The notes beneath the pieces are model-generated. The model made no database searches. It saw nothing but the letters and a program-made list of their open reading frames with translations, and was not told the DNA's origin. Below are positions 1 through 5,857 of a stretch of 6,116 nucleotides of DNA, one piece after another (within the stretch, counting starts at the first letter, position 1; the number at the start of each line of letters is the position of its first letter). The position numbers were made by a program, and so were the translations under genes. Location of the stretch: positions 1 through 6,116 of the forward strand of contig JAISFB010000049.1 in NCBI GenBank assembly GCA_031263805.1, in the 5' to 3' direction. Origin of the DNA: Oscillospiraceae bacterium. GTDB lineage: Bacteria; Bacillota; Clostridia; Oscillospirales; Oscillospiraceae.

Positions 1-438
1 AACGCCCCGGACGCGCTGAAGGAGAGCTATATCAGGCTTAAACTGGTCGAGCTGCTGCTGTTTTTGAGCGTCGCGGAGACGCGCGACGCGGGCTCGCGGA
101 GGTATTTCTACAAGACGCGCGTGAACGCGGTAAAGGCGATACGCGATTATATGACGGCGAATCCGGATAAACAATTCACGCTCGGCGAGCTCTCAGAGCG
201 GTTCAATATCCCCCTGACGGCGATGAAAAGCTGCTTCAAGTCCGTGTTCGGGGCGCCCATCAACGCGTATATGCGCGAATACCGCATACAGACGGCCGCA
301 GCCCTGCTCCGCGAGAGCGACGCGTCAATAGCGGAGATAGCCGCCAAGGTCGGCTTCGAGAGCCACGCGCGTTTCACAGCCGCGTTCAAAGCCTCCACGG
401 GGACGACCCCGTCGGATTTCAGGAAAACGCGGGGGTGA
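1..438 (+). CDS. AraC-family transcriptional regulator, C-terminal part (5' end outside window)
   Basis: This reading frame is open from the first base, so the gene starts upstream of the window; a TTG at 64 is internal, not the start. The 145 visible residues begin with a segment (ESYIRLKLVELLLFLS) typical of the linker before the DNA-binding domain. The AraC/XylS double helix-turn-helix follows: the first helix pair (FTLGELSERFNIPLTAMKSCF) lies around nt 175-237, and the second (SIAEIAAKVGF, then FTAAFKASTGTTPSDFR) around nt 325-423. The first-HTH pattern resembles the PchR-like clade common in Clostridia, often next to transporter genes. The ligand-sensing N-terminal domain is not visible, so the effector is unknown. 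It has the same orientation as the ECF transporter operon at 5258 and may regulate it; that is inference. It ends 15 bp before the stop of the convergent DHH gene. Confidence 0.93.
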   Translation, partial: NAPDALKESYIRLKLVELLLFLSVAETRDAGSRRYFYKTRVNAVKAIRDYMTANPDKQFTLGELSERFNIPLTAMKSCFKSVFGAPINAYMREYRIQTAAALLRESDASIAEIAAKVGFESHARFTAAFKASTGTTPSDFRKTRG

Positions 439-458
439 CTCCCGATAAAAATTTTATT
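430..458. terminator. Possible terminator between convergent genes
   Basis: A six-pair stem, CGGGGG (430-435) with CTCCCG (439-444) including one G-U pair, has a three-base loop formed by the AraC stop codon TGA. It is followed by the A/T-rich stretch ATAAAAATTTTATT. On the minus strand the same hairpin is followed by CGTTTTCC. The stem is short and the T-runs are interrupted, so a bidirectional terminator is plausible from its position between two converging stops but weak from the sequence alone. Confidence 0.35.
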
Positions 459-1944
459 GCACCGCCAGATAACTCTCGTCGAAAATATCACCGCGCACGA
501 TATAGCAGTCACTGAAATATCCCTCATTCGCGACGATATAATCGCCCGCCGAGCCTTTGAAATACTTTTCGGTGTCCCAATCGGTGAAAACCTTGGTATC
601 TTTTTGTATCCGCGCGGCCCGCACAAGCTTTACCTCCTTCGGCAAGCAGGTTTTTGAAACGGGCAGTATCTCACGCCGTTCGCCGTTTATGCGGTTCAAA
701 ATGACCGGCGGATACTCCGTATTGTTGACGTACGGCTCATCCAAGACCCGGTAGCTTCGCTCAAATGTCTCGCGTAAGATGGGATAGACCTCACCTCGGA
801 TGCCTACCATCAGATAGACGGCTTCGTCCGTCACCGTGTCCACGTCGCCCTCTAACGTGCGGACGGTGATCTTTGTCCCGGCCGTGAAAACGTCCGCGCT
901 TCTTGCAAATCCGACGGGCTGAGGCAGTTTTTTATAGAGCGGCATCGCGCCGAAATCCGGCTCGTTATTTCCGGCGTAAATCAAATCATAGTTGTCCATA
1001 TACGCGCGGATACGGCTTTTCAGGTATTCCTTCGGTTCCGCGCCCCCGGAGATCTCCGCGATCGCTTTATAACTCATAAATCCGCCCGCTTTTTCGACGC
1101 CGCCTCCGCCGCTGCCCGCGTCCCGGCAGAGAAACTCGGCGATCTCGCTCGCCATTATCTCACGCGCGCTGGAGCGTATGGACAGCTTTAGCCCGTGCGG
1201 CTGCTCACAGCAGACCACACAGCAGTCGATATGGACGACCTGCTGGGCGATGTCGCTGGTAAAGCCGAGTAAATTTGCGTCGCAGGGCTCGGCGCAGAAA
1301 AAGCCGACGCTGCCGATCATTTCGCGGTTTTGCAGCGTTTCGCCGATGATGTCCAATTCCTCGGCGGTGATGGCGGAATTCTTGAGCGTGCGCAGGACCG
1401 CCGCGTCGGCCTCGCATTCCGCCAAGTCGCGGTCCAGCGGATGCCGCAGCTCCGACAGGCCGTTGGTATCGGTGAACAGACCGTAAAAGAGCGCGTTTTG
1501 GACGCTCTTGTCCATCGGGAATCCCTCGCTCTTCAGCATATCCCACACCAACGTGGAGCAGCTCGCCAGATGAGGGCGGATGACGGTGTTTTCGCTTTCC
1601 GCAATCTCCGGGCGGTGGTGGTCGATCACGACTACGGCGGCGCCGTCCGGCAGCGCAAAATTCTTGACGTTTCCCGCCCCGCGCTGGCAGTCCACCGTAA
1701 TAAGCAGCTCGGTGCCGGGCGGCAGCTCGTCGATATGTGAAATCTCGATGCGCAGCAGCTCCAACATCATAATGAGGCTGGGTTTTTGTATCTTAGCCGG
1801 CCCGCCGTAGCAAAGGAGCGGCTCCGCCCCCGCCGCGCGGAAAAAACGTTGCAGCGCGAAGCCGGACGCGATGGCGTCCGCGTCGGGTACGTCGTGGCAC
1901 TGGATGATGATTTTACGGTATTTTGTCAAATCACGGAGTAGCAT
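454..1944 (-). CDS. DHH-family phosphoesterase (NrnA-like) with C-terminal PGDYG-like modules
   Basis: The 496-residue protein belongs to the DHH/DHHA1 superfamily, whose members cleave short oligonucleotides, pAp or cyclic dinucleotides in the cytosol using Mn2+. Counting from the ATG at 1944, metal-binding motifs are intact: motif I HDVPDADAIASG (H17, D21, D23), motif II VDC (D85), motif III VIDHHRP (D108, H109, H110) and motif IV YGLFTDTNG (D159). The DHHA1 glycine motif at 279-288 reads GGGGVEKAGG; NrnA-type enzymes usually have His where this has V283. The first ~325 residues match a normal NrnA length. The remaining ~170 are extra and contain two similar segments (residues about 347-401 and 443-494) ending in ETFERSY and DIFDESY; the second has SAGDYIVANEG, resembling PGDYG proteins. 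A CCVVCC cluster lies at 241-246. A TTG at 1968 would add eight residues but has no Shine-Dalgarno; the ATG has AGGT about 8 nt upstream. It lies 34 bp after the TIR gene stop, so the two are probably co-transcribed. The exact substrate cannot be read. Confidence 0.9.
   Translation of the reverse strand: MLLRDLTKYRKIIIQCHDVPDADAIASGFALQRFFRAAGAEPLLCYGGPAKIQKPSLIMMLELLRIEISHIDELPPGTELLITVDCQRGAGNVKNFALPDGAAVVVIDHHRPEIAESENTVIRPHLASCSTLVWDMLKSEGFPMDKSVQNALFYGLFTDTNGLSELRHPLDRDLAECEADAAVLRTLKNSAITAEELDIIGETLQNREMIGSVGFFCAEPCDANLLGFTSDIAQQVVHIDCCVVCCEQPHGLKLSIRSSAREIMASEIAEFLCRDAGSGGGGVEKAGGFMSYKAIAEISGGAEPKEYLKSRIRAYMDNYDLIYAGNNEPDFGAMPLYKKLPQPVGFARSADVFTAGTKITVRTLEGDVDTVTDEAVYLMVGIRGEVYPILRETFERSYRVLDEPYVNNTEYPPVILNRINGERREILPVSKTCLPKEVKLVRAARIQKDTKVFTDWDTEKYFKGSAGDYIVANEGYFSDCYIVRGDIFDESYLAVQ
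463..906 (-). other. Tandem PGDYG-like protein modules in the DHH gene
   Basis: Two segments of the encoded C-terminus, nt 906-742 and nt 618-463, share a pattern: (V/D)Y-hydrophobic-hydrophobic, a glycine, Y-(P/I)-(I/V), then F-(E/D)-x-SY. The upstream copy reads VYLMVGIRGEVYPIL then ETFERSY; the downstream copy reads DYIVANEGYFSDCYIV then DIFDESY. Only the downstream copy keeps GDY. The PGDYG assignment is from memory of the motif and its function is not established. Confidence 0.5.
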
Positions 1945-1978
1945 TCGGGATACCTGCTTTCTTTTCAAAAGTTTGGCG

Positions 1979-4900
1979 CTATTCTATAGCATAACGCAGC
2001 TTATCGGTGCGCGTGAACTCGTATTCGCGGATATGCTCCCGCAGCCGGGCTACCGCATCCCCGACCGTCGGCAGATAGACGGCTTGGGTCGCGCTTACGG
2101 GGATCACCGTCCCCGCCGTTTCGGTGATCTCCCACACGGGCTGCGCCGGCAGCGGAACGGAGCAAACGCGCTCTCCCGTGGCCGCGTCGCGGATATCCGC
2201 GCCCATCAGGTAGCGGTCGTCGTCCGACCAGATGTAGTTTTGCCCGTAGCTTTGCCCGAATCCTGCGTCGTCGTAAACGGTGAACAGCACCTCACCTGTT
2301 TTCGTGTCCGCGGAAAAGAGATACTTCGCCGTGCAGACGGTCACGCGGGCGCCGTCGTGAGAAAAGCAGGGGTCGGTCGCGGCGGGGTCTCCCAACGGTA
2401 TTTCGTGCAAGCGCTCTCCCGTTTCGGTGTCGATGATCTCCAGCGTCGCCTTTTTCGAGTGAGAAACGGCGGCGAGCCCGCCGTCGTCGCTGATCGCCGC
2501 GCGCTGGCCCGACCACGTCGCGACGGATAGCCGCCCGGTGGGATAATCGTCGAGGACGATAGGCTCGCCGTTGCCCGCCGCGTCGATGATCCGCACCTCG
2601 TTGTCAAAGACGTACAGCGCCTTTGATGCGTTTTTGTCGAAGAGCAGGATGTTGTCGTGCAGCCAGCCGACGTCCCGCTCCGCCAACCGCTCTCCCGTCG
2701 CGACGTCGAAGACCGTGAAGCCGCCCGCCGCGACGCTCGGTCTGGAGTGAACGACCACAAGACGCTCGCCGTCCCGGGACAGGAGGAACGGGGACGCGGT
2801 CCGCCGTCCCGAGTCCCCGCCGATGGCGTAGCCCTGCGACACCTGCCCCGGCTCGGCCGGCGCAAAATCCCGCAGCTTCTTGCCGGTCTCGGCGTCCCAT
2901 GCCACGGGTACGGAGCCATAGACATTCTCGCCGTCGAAGCCGACGACTGTCTTGCTATACCCGCACAGTAAAAACGATTTGGTATATTGCGCGCTGTCCT
3001 CTAAGAGAACGGGCGCGGCGGCGGGGTCCTGCGCGTTGCGGATCAAGACTCCTTTGCCGTCGGCGGCGGGGCAAATATACCTGCCGCTGCCGTCGCGGAA
3101 GAACATATCGGGCGTGGTTTTTTCACTGCGCTCAGCGCCGATCTCGGCTAAGACTGCGGCGCCGGAGCCGCTCAAAAGGACCTTCCCGCCGCCGGGCAAC
3201 AGGAAGCTCTTGTTATAACCGGAGGCGCCGCCGAGATCATATTCCTCCTCCGCCCCCGTCGCAGCGTCATAAACGGAAAGGTAGCGCCCCGTCGAGTTGA
3301 CGGCTGACAGCTTGTCTCCGGCGGGTGCAAAGGTAATGAAGCTTGAATACGAGGACTTCTCAAACAGCAGCTCCTCACGGTGCGGGTCAAAGACGCCGAA
3401 GCCGTGCGGGCCGACGGGCAAAACGAGCTTCGAGCCGTCGGGGGCGCACAGGTGACCGGCCAAATCGCTTTCGTAAGCGTGGTAGTTATTGTATAGAACG
3501 GCTTCCGACAGCGCGCTTTCATACACCACGCGGCAGGAAGGTATCTCAAGGACCCGGAGAGTGTAGACCCGGACGTTTTTTTCCGTGCCGAGGATAGCGT
3601 AGGGCTCAAACCGATAGCCGGTCAAGACCAGAAAGCGCGAATCCGGCGTGAAGAAGGTGTAGCCCTGCTCCACCATATCGCCGTCGCCGGGCAGCACGGT
3701 CTCCGCCTCGCGCCGCTCAATATCGAAAACGCTCAGCCCGGAGGCGGCGGCGACGATGAAATACCTGTCGTCGGGTGAGAACAGTGTCTTGGCGGTGCCG
3801 TTTTTCGTGGGGGCGTCAAAAATCCGTTCCCCGGTCATAAGATCGACGACATACCGGCTTGAGCTCTGCGGATCGACGCAATAGTACCGGCTCAGGCCGT
3901 AATCGGCGAGCTCTGCGGCATTTTTGAAGCAGCCCCTGCGCAATATCTCGCCGGTATGCGCATCCAGAAGTACCGGGGAGCCGTTGGGCAGAAAAACCCT
4001 GTCCCCCGCCTTGTTATAGACCGGACGCCGCAGCTTTGCCCCTGTGACGTCGCCGTTCTCGAAGGCCATCATCTCGGTAAGGTCACCGGGGTTTTCATAT
4101 ATCAATCGCAGCGTTTGCGCGTCATACAGCCGGGTGGCGTCGGCGTCTGATACGGTGAAAGTCCTGCCGTCCGGCGACGGGACGGCTTCCTCCCCGGAGG
4201 CGCGCATCAGAAAATGCGCGTCGTGATCGTCGAATTTGCCGTATGCGGCGCGGTAAAGCGCGTCCGTCGCCTCCCGCGATACCGGGAGCCCGTCCGGCAT
4301 CGCCTCAAGCAAGAGCAGCCCCGCGCCCGCGCGGTTGCCCTGAGCCAGCTCATCGTCGGCGAAACGCGCGTAGACTTTGGAGCGCTGCATAAGAAGCTCA
4401 TCATTTTGCCGCGCGATAGTCATCGACTGGAGCCACGCGTACCCGCCGAACGCGGCGAAAAATACGGCGGCTGAAAGACTGACCGCCAGCACGCGGCGTA
4501 AAAAGCGCTCGTGCGCGCGGCGGCGCAGATCGTCGAAACCCACCTTCAAAACCGGGGCCAGCAGGCGCAGCTTTTCCAGCCGCAGCTTGCGCAGCGCGCC
4601 TTGCCGCGTGCGGGCTCGCACATCGGCCGCCAACGGTTCCCGCTCCTCCGTTTTGCCGTCGGCCGTCTCAATAAAACGCAGCTGCGGCGGAAAGCTGTCC
4701 TCCGGCTCACCGTCGGCGAGCAGGCAGAGGATATTGTCACGCCTTCCCAGCCGGATGAAGTAATCAATTTCGGCCATGCACCACTTGGACTGTATCAGGT
4801 CGGGCGTGCAGATGCAGATGAGCCAAGCGCTCCGCTCCAACGCGTATCGGATGCCGTCGCCCAAGTCGGCCAGCAGCGGGAGCTCGTCCTGATCGCGAAA

Positions 4901-5047
4901 CACCTTCCCCATCCGCTTTTTCCCCGACTGCTCGGCGATGTGCCCCGGCACGCGGAAGGTTTCGATCTGTCTGTGCAGCGCCTTAGCCAGTGCGGCGTCG
5001 AGCGGCTTGTGGCGGTAGCTGATAAACGCCTCATAACGGGCTTCCAT
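1979..5047 (-). CDS. TIR domain - transmembrane helix - WD40-like beta-propeller protein
   Basis: The protein has 1022 residues from the ATG at 5047. Residues 4-110 form a bacterial TIR domain: YEAFISYRHKPLD at 5-17, KVFRDQDELP at 48-57, SAWLICICTPD at 73-83 and SKWCMAEIDYF at 87-97. E93 sits where the catalytic glutamate of TIR NADases lies in the S-x-W-C-x-x-E pattern, so NAD cleavage activity is likely but unproven. A basic, mostly helical linker (140-185) leads to one membrane helix at about 185-206, followed by a helical segment (207-268) of the type that precedes propellers in STAND/WD40 proteins. Residues 270-990 hold repeated strands ending in D-x-x-TGE (near 362, 402, 594, 718, 781, 873, 914, 954) and SPD/SHD/APDG turns. 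That is enough for one large or two seven-bladed propellers. The tail resembles the C-terminal helix of such proteins. Basic residues before the helix predict TIR inside and propeller outside. It is the first gene of a unit with the DHH gene. The partner and trigger are unknown; defence or stress sensing is possible. Confidence 0.92.
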   Translation of the reverse strand: MEARYEAFISYRHKPLDAALAKALHRQIETFRVPGHIAEQSGKKRMGKVFRDQDELPLLADLGDGIRYALERSAWLICICTPDLIQSKWCMAEIDYFIRLGRRDNILCLLADGEPEDSFPPQLRFIETADGKTEEREPLAADVRARTRQGALRKLRLEKLRLLAPVLKVGFDDLRRRAHERFLRRVLAVSLSAAVFFAAFGGYAWLQSMTIARQNDELLMQRSKVYARFADDELAQGNRAGAGLLLLEAMPDGLPVSREATDALYRAAYGKFDDHDAHFLMRASGEEAVPSPDGRTFTVSDADATRLYDAQTLRLIYENPGDLTEMMAFENGDVTGAKLRRPVYNKAGDRVFLPNGSPVLLDAHTGEILRRGCFKNAAELADYGLSRYYCVDPQSSSRYVVDLMTGERIFDAPTKNGTAKTLFSPDDRYFIVAAASGLSVFDIERREAETVLPGDGDMVEQGYTFFTPDSRFLVLTGYRFEPYAILGTEKNVRVYTLRVLEIPSCRVVYESALSEAVLYNNYHAYESDLAGHLCAPDGSKLVLPVGPHGFGVFDPHREELLFEKSSYSSFITFAPAGDKLSAVNSTGRYLSVYDAATGAEEEYDLGGASGYNKSFLLPGGGKVLLSGSGAAVLAEIGAERSEKTTPDMFFRDGSGRYICPAADGKGVLIRNAQDPAAAPVLLEDSAQYTKSFLLCGYSKTVVGFDGENVYGSVPVAWDAETGKKLRDFAPAEPGQVSQGYAIGGDSGRRTASPFLLSRDGERLVVVHSRPSVAAGGFTVFDVATGERLAERDVGWLHDNILLFDKNASKALYVFDNEVRIIDAAGNGEPIVLDDYPTGRLSVATWSGQRAAISDDGGLAAVSHSKKATLEIIDTETGERLHEIPLGDPAATDPCFSHDGARVTVCTAKYLFSADTKTGEVLFTVYDDAGFGQSYGQNYIWSDDDRYLMGADIRDAATGERVCSVPLPAQPVWEITETAGTVIPVSATQAVYLPTVGDAVARLREHIREYEFTRTDKLRYAIE

Positions 5048-5051
5048 AACA

Positions 5052-5058
5052 TCCCCAC
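5052..5058 (-). promoter_or_regulatory. Ribosome binding site that supports the ATG at 5047
   Basis: Read on the minus strand, GTGGGGA lies five bases before the ATG at 5047. The alternative in-frame TTG at 5092 lies inside the promoter upstream of the predicted transcription start, and the extra residues it would add do not belong to the TIR fold. The ATG is therefore the better start. Confidence 0.6.
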
Positions 5059-5080
5059 TTTCTGTCTGTTTCTTTAGCCT

Positions 5081-5108
5081 ATGATAGCACAAAACGGAGT
5101 GAAGTCAA
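5081..5108 (-). promoter_or_regulatory. Sigma-70 type promoter of the TIR-DHH unit
   Basis: On the minus strand TTGACT (5108-5103) is followed, after a 16-base spacer, by TATCAT (5086-5081). A TG one base upstream of the -10 gives an extended -10 as well. Transcription should start near 5074, leaving a leader of about 27 bases before the ATG at 5047. No promoter of similar quality was seen before the DHH gene, which supports co-transcription. Confidence 0.75.
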
Positions 5109-5146
5109 GGGCTTTGAAAATTCTTGTCCAAAAAGGCTAATTCGCG

Positions 5147-5157
5147 TCCGAATCGGA
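5147..5157. repeat. Perfect inverted repeat, candidate operator
   Basis: TCCGA-A-TCGGA is a perfect 5-bp inverted repeat with a one-base centre. Flanking GCG (5144-5146) and CGC (5161-5163) could extend it past a TAA bulge. A further TCCGA occurs at 5169-5173. It overlaps the region where the -35 of the rightward promoter should lie, so it could bind a regulator; this is inference from position. Confidence 0.4.
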
Positions 5158-5178
5158 TAACGCTTGTGTCCGATCGTG

Positions 5179-5187
5179 TGATATAAT
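5179..5187 (+). promoter_or_regulatory. Extended -10 promoter of the ECF transporter operon
   Basis: TGATATAAT contains a consensus TATAAT (5182-5187) with an upstream TG one base before it. No good -35 lies 16-18 bases upstream (the best is AACGCT at 5159-5164), so the promoter depends on its extended -10 or on an activator. Transcription would start near 5194, giving a leader of about 64 bases. No riboswitch fold was recognised in that leader. Confidence 0.7.
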
Positions 5188-5244
5188 CCCAAAATGGGTT
5201 TAGTGCGGATAACTAAGCGGGAATGACCGTGCTGAAAAAATTCG

Positions 5245-5250
5245 AGGAGG
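5245..5250 (+). promoter_or_regulatory. Strong Shine-Dalgarno of the ECF S-component gene
   Basis: AGGAGG lies seven bases upstream of the ATG at 5258, an optimal match and spacing, and fixes that start codon. Confidence 0.85.
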
Positions 5251-5257
5251 ATAACAT

Positions 5258-5857
5258 ATGAACGCCGCAACAAAAAGGCTTCGCGCCAAAGACCTGATCA
5301 CCACCGGGATTTTTACGCTGCTGTTCTTCGTGGTAGTGTTCGTTTTCGCCATGCTGTTCAGCGGGATACCGGTGATGCAGCCGTTCATCGTCTGCGCGGA
5401 CGCGATATTCGGAGGCGCCATCTTTCTATACCTTGCGACAAAGGTGCGCAAATTCAGCGCGATAACCATTATGAGCGTCATCACCGGGCTTATCATGTGC
5501 CTCGCCGGGCATTTTTGGCCCTGCCTGATCTTCGGGAGCGCGTTCGGGCTGCTTGCGGATTTCCTCTGCTCGCGCGGCGCGTACAGGAGGTTCGGCTGGA
5601 ACACGGCGGGCTACGCCGCGATGATGCTCGGGCTGGCGCTGGACGGCTACACGCCCATGCTGTTCTTCGAGAGCGCGTTCCGACAGACCCGCTTGGATAT
5701 GGGTATGAGCGAGGAAATCATACAGCAAATCTTGGATATTATCCGCGGCCCTATGATCATCGCCGTGTTCGCGGGGGCCGTGGCGTGCTCCGTGGTCGGC
5801 GCGTTTATCGGAAAAGCGTTGCTTAAAAAGCACTTTGAAAAGGCGGGAGTCCTGTGA
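5258..5857 (+). CDS. ECF transporter S component, MptD/Trep_Strep family
   Basis: This 199-residue integral membrane protein resembles the Trep_Strep (MptD-type) family of predicted substrate-binding S components of energy-coupling-factor importers. About six hydrophobic segments can be seen at roughly residues 12-35, 42-62, 67-84, 86-105, 113-137 and 163-190, as expected for an S component. A polar loop (138-162) with charged residues separates the last two, and the C-terminus is basic. The start is set by an AGGAGG seven bases upstream. The stop overlaps the start of the EcfT-like gene by four bases (GTGA), indicating translational coupling. The S component captures the substrate outside; EcfT and two ATPases, expected beyond the right edge, power uptake. 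The substrate of this family is not securely known to me. Its promoter lacks a good -35, so control by an activator such as the AraC protein is plausible. Confidence 0.85.
   Translation: MNAATKRLRAKDLITTGIFTLLFFVVVFVFAMLFSGIPVMQPFIVCADAIFGGAIFLYLATKVRKFSAITIMSVITGLIMCLAGHFWPCLIFGSAFGLLADFLCSRGAYRRFGWNTAGYAAMMLGLALDGYTPMLFFESAFRQTRLDMGMSEEIIQQILDIIRGPMIIAVFAGAVACSVVGAFIGKALLKKHFEKAGVL

Larger units (their letters stand above)
5154..5255 (+). repeat. Direct repeats of GGATAAC around the ECF promoter and RBS
   Basis: GGATAAC occurs at 5155-5161, 5207-5213 and 5249-5255. The first two share CGGATAAC. Start-to-start spacings are 52 and 42 bases, close to five and four helical turns. The third copy overlaps the ribosome binding site. 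AraC-family proteins often bind direct repeats, but a 7-bp word could recur by chance. Confidence 0.35.

Noticed and set aside
1983..1991. Possible internal promoter for the DHH gene (TGC-TATAGA on the minus strand)
   Set aside because: The -10 is only fair and no -35 lies at 16-18 bases; it falls at the end of the TIR coding sequence, where such a match can arise by chance.
1871..2530. Plus-strand open frame of 219 codons
   Set aside because: It lies opposite the TIR and DHH genes and its product is Arg-rich and low in recognisable motifs, as expected of an antisense frame in GC-rich DNA. No ribosome binding site or domain supports it.
2341..2925. Minus-strand open frame of 194 codons in another frame of the propeller region
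   Set aside because: It lies entirely within the TIR-propeller gene, with an Arg/Ser/Pro-rich product typical of a frame-shifted shadow. The propeller frame is continuous, so no frameshift is implied.
4511..5077. Plus-strand open frame of 188 codons
   Set aside because: It is antisense to the TIR domain and linker, which are clearly coding on the minus strand; the product has no recognisable family.
5186..5200. CCC-AAAAT-GGG inverted repeat after the ECF -10 box
   Set aside because: The stem is only three base pairs and does not look like a terminator or riboswitch element.
5194..5257. Riboswitch in the ECF operon leader
   Set aside because: ECF operons for vitamins often carry riboswitches, but the ~64-base leader is short and no known TPP, FMN, cobalamin or preQ1 core motif was recognised.
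5426..5833. Minus-strand open frame opposite the ECF S component
   Set aside because: It is antisense to a well-supported membrane protein gene; the product is His/Arg/Glu-rich and unlike a natural protein.
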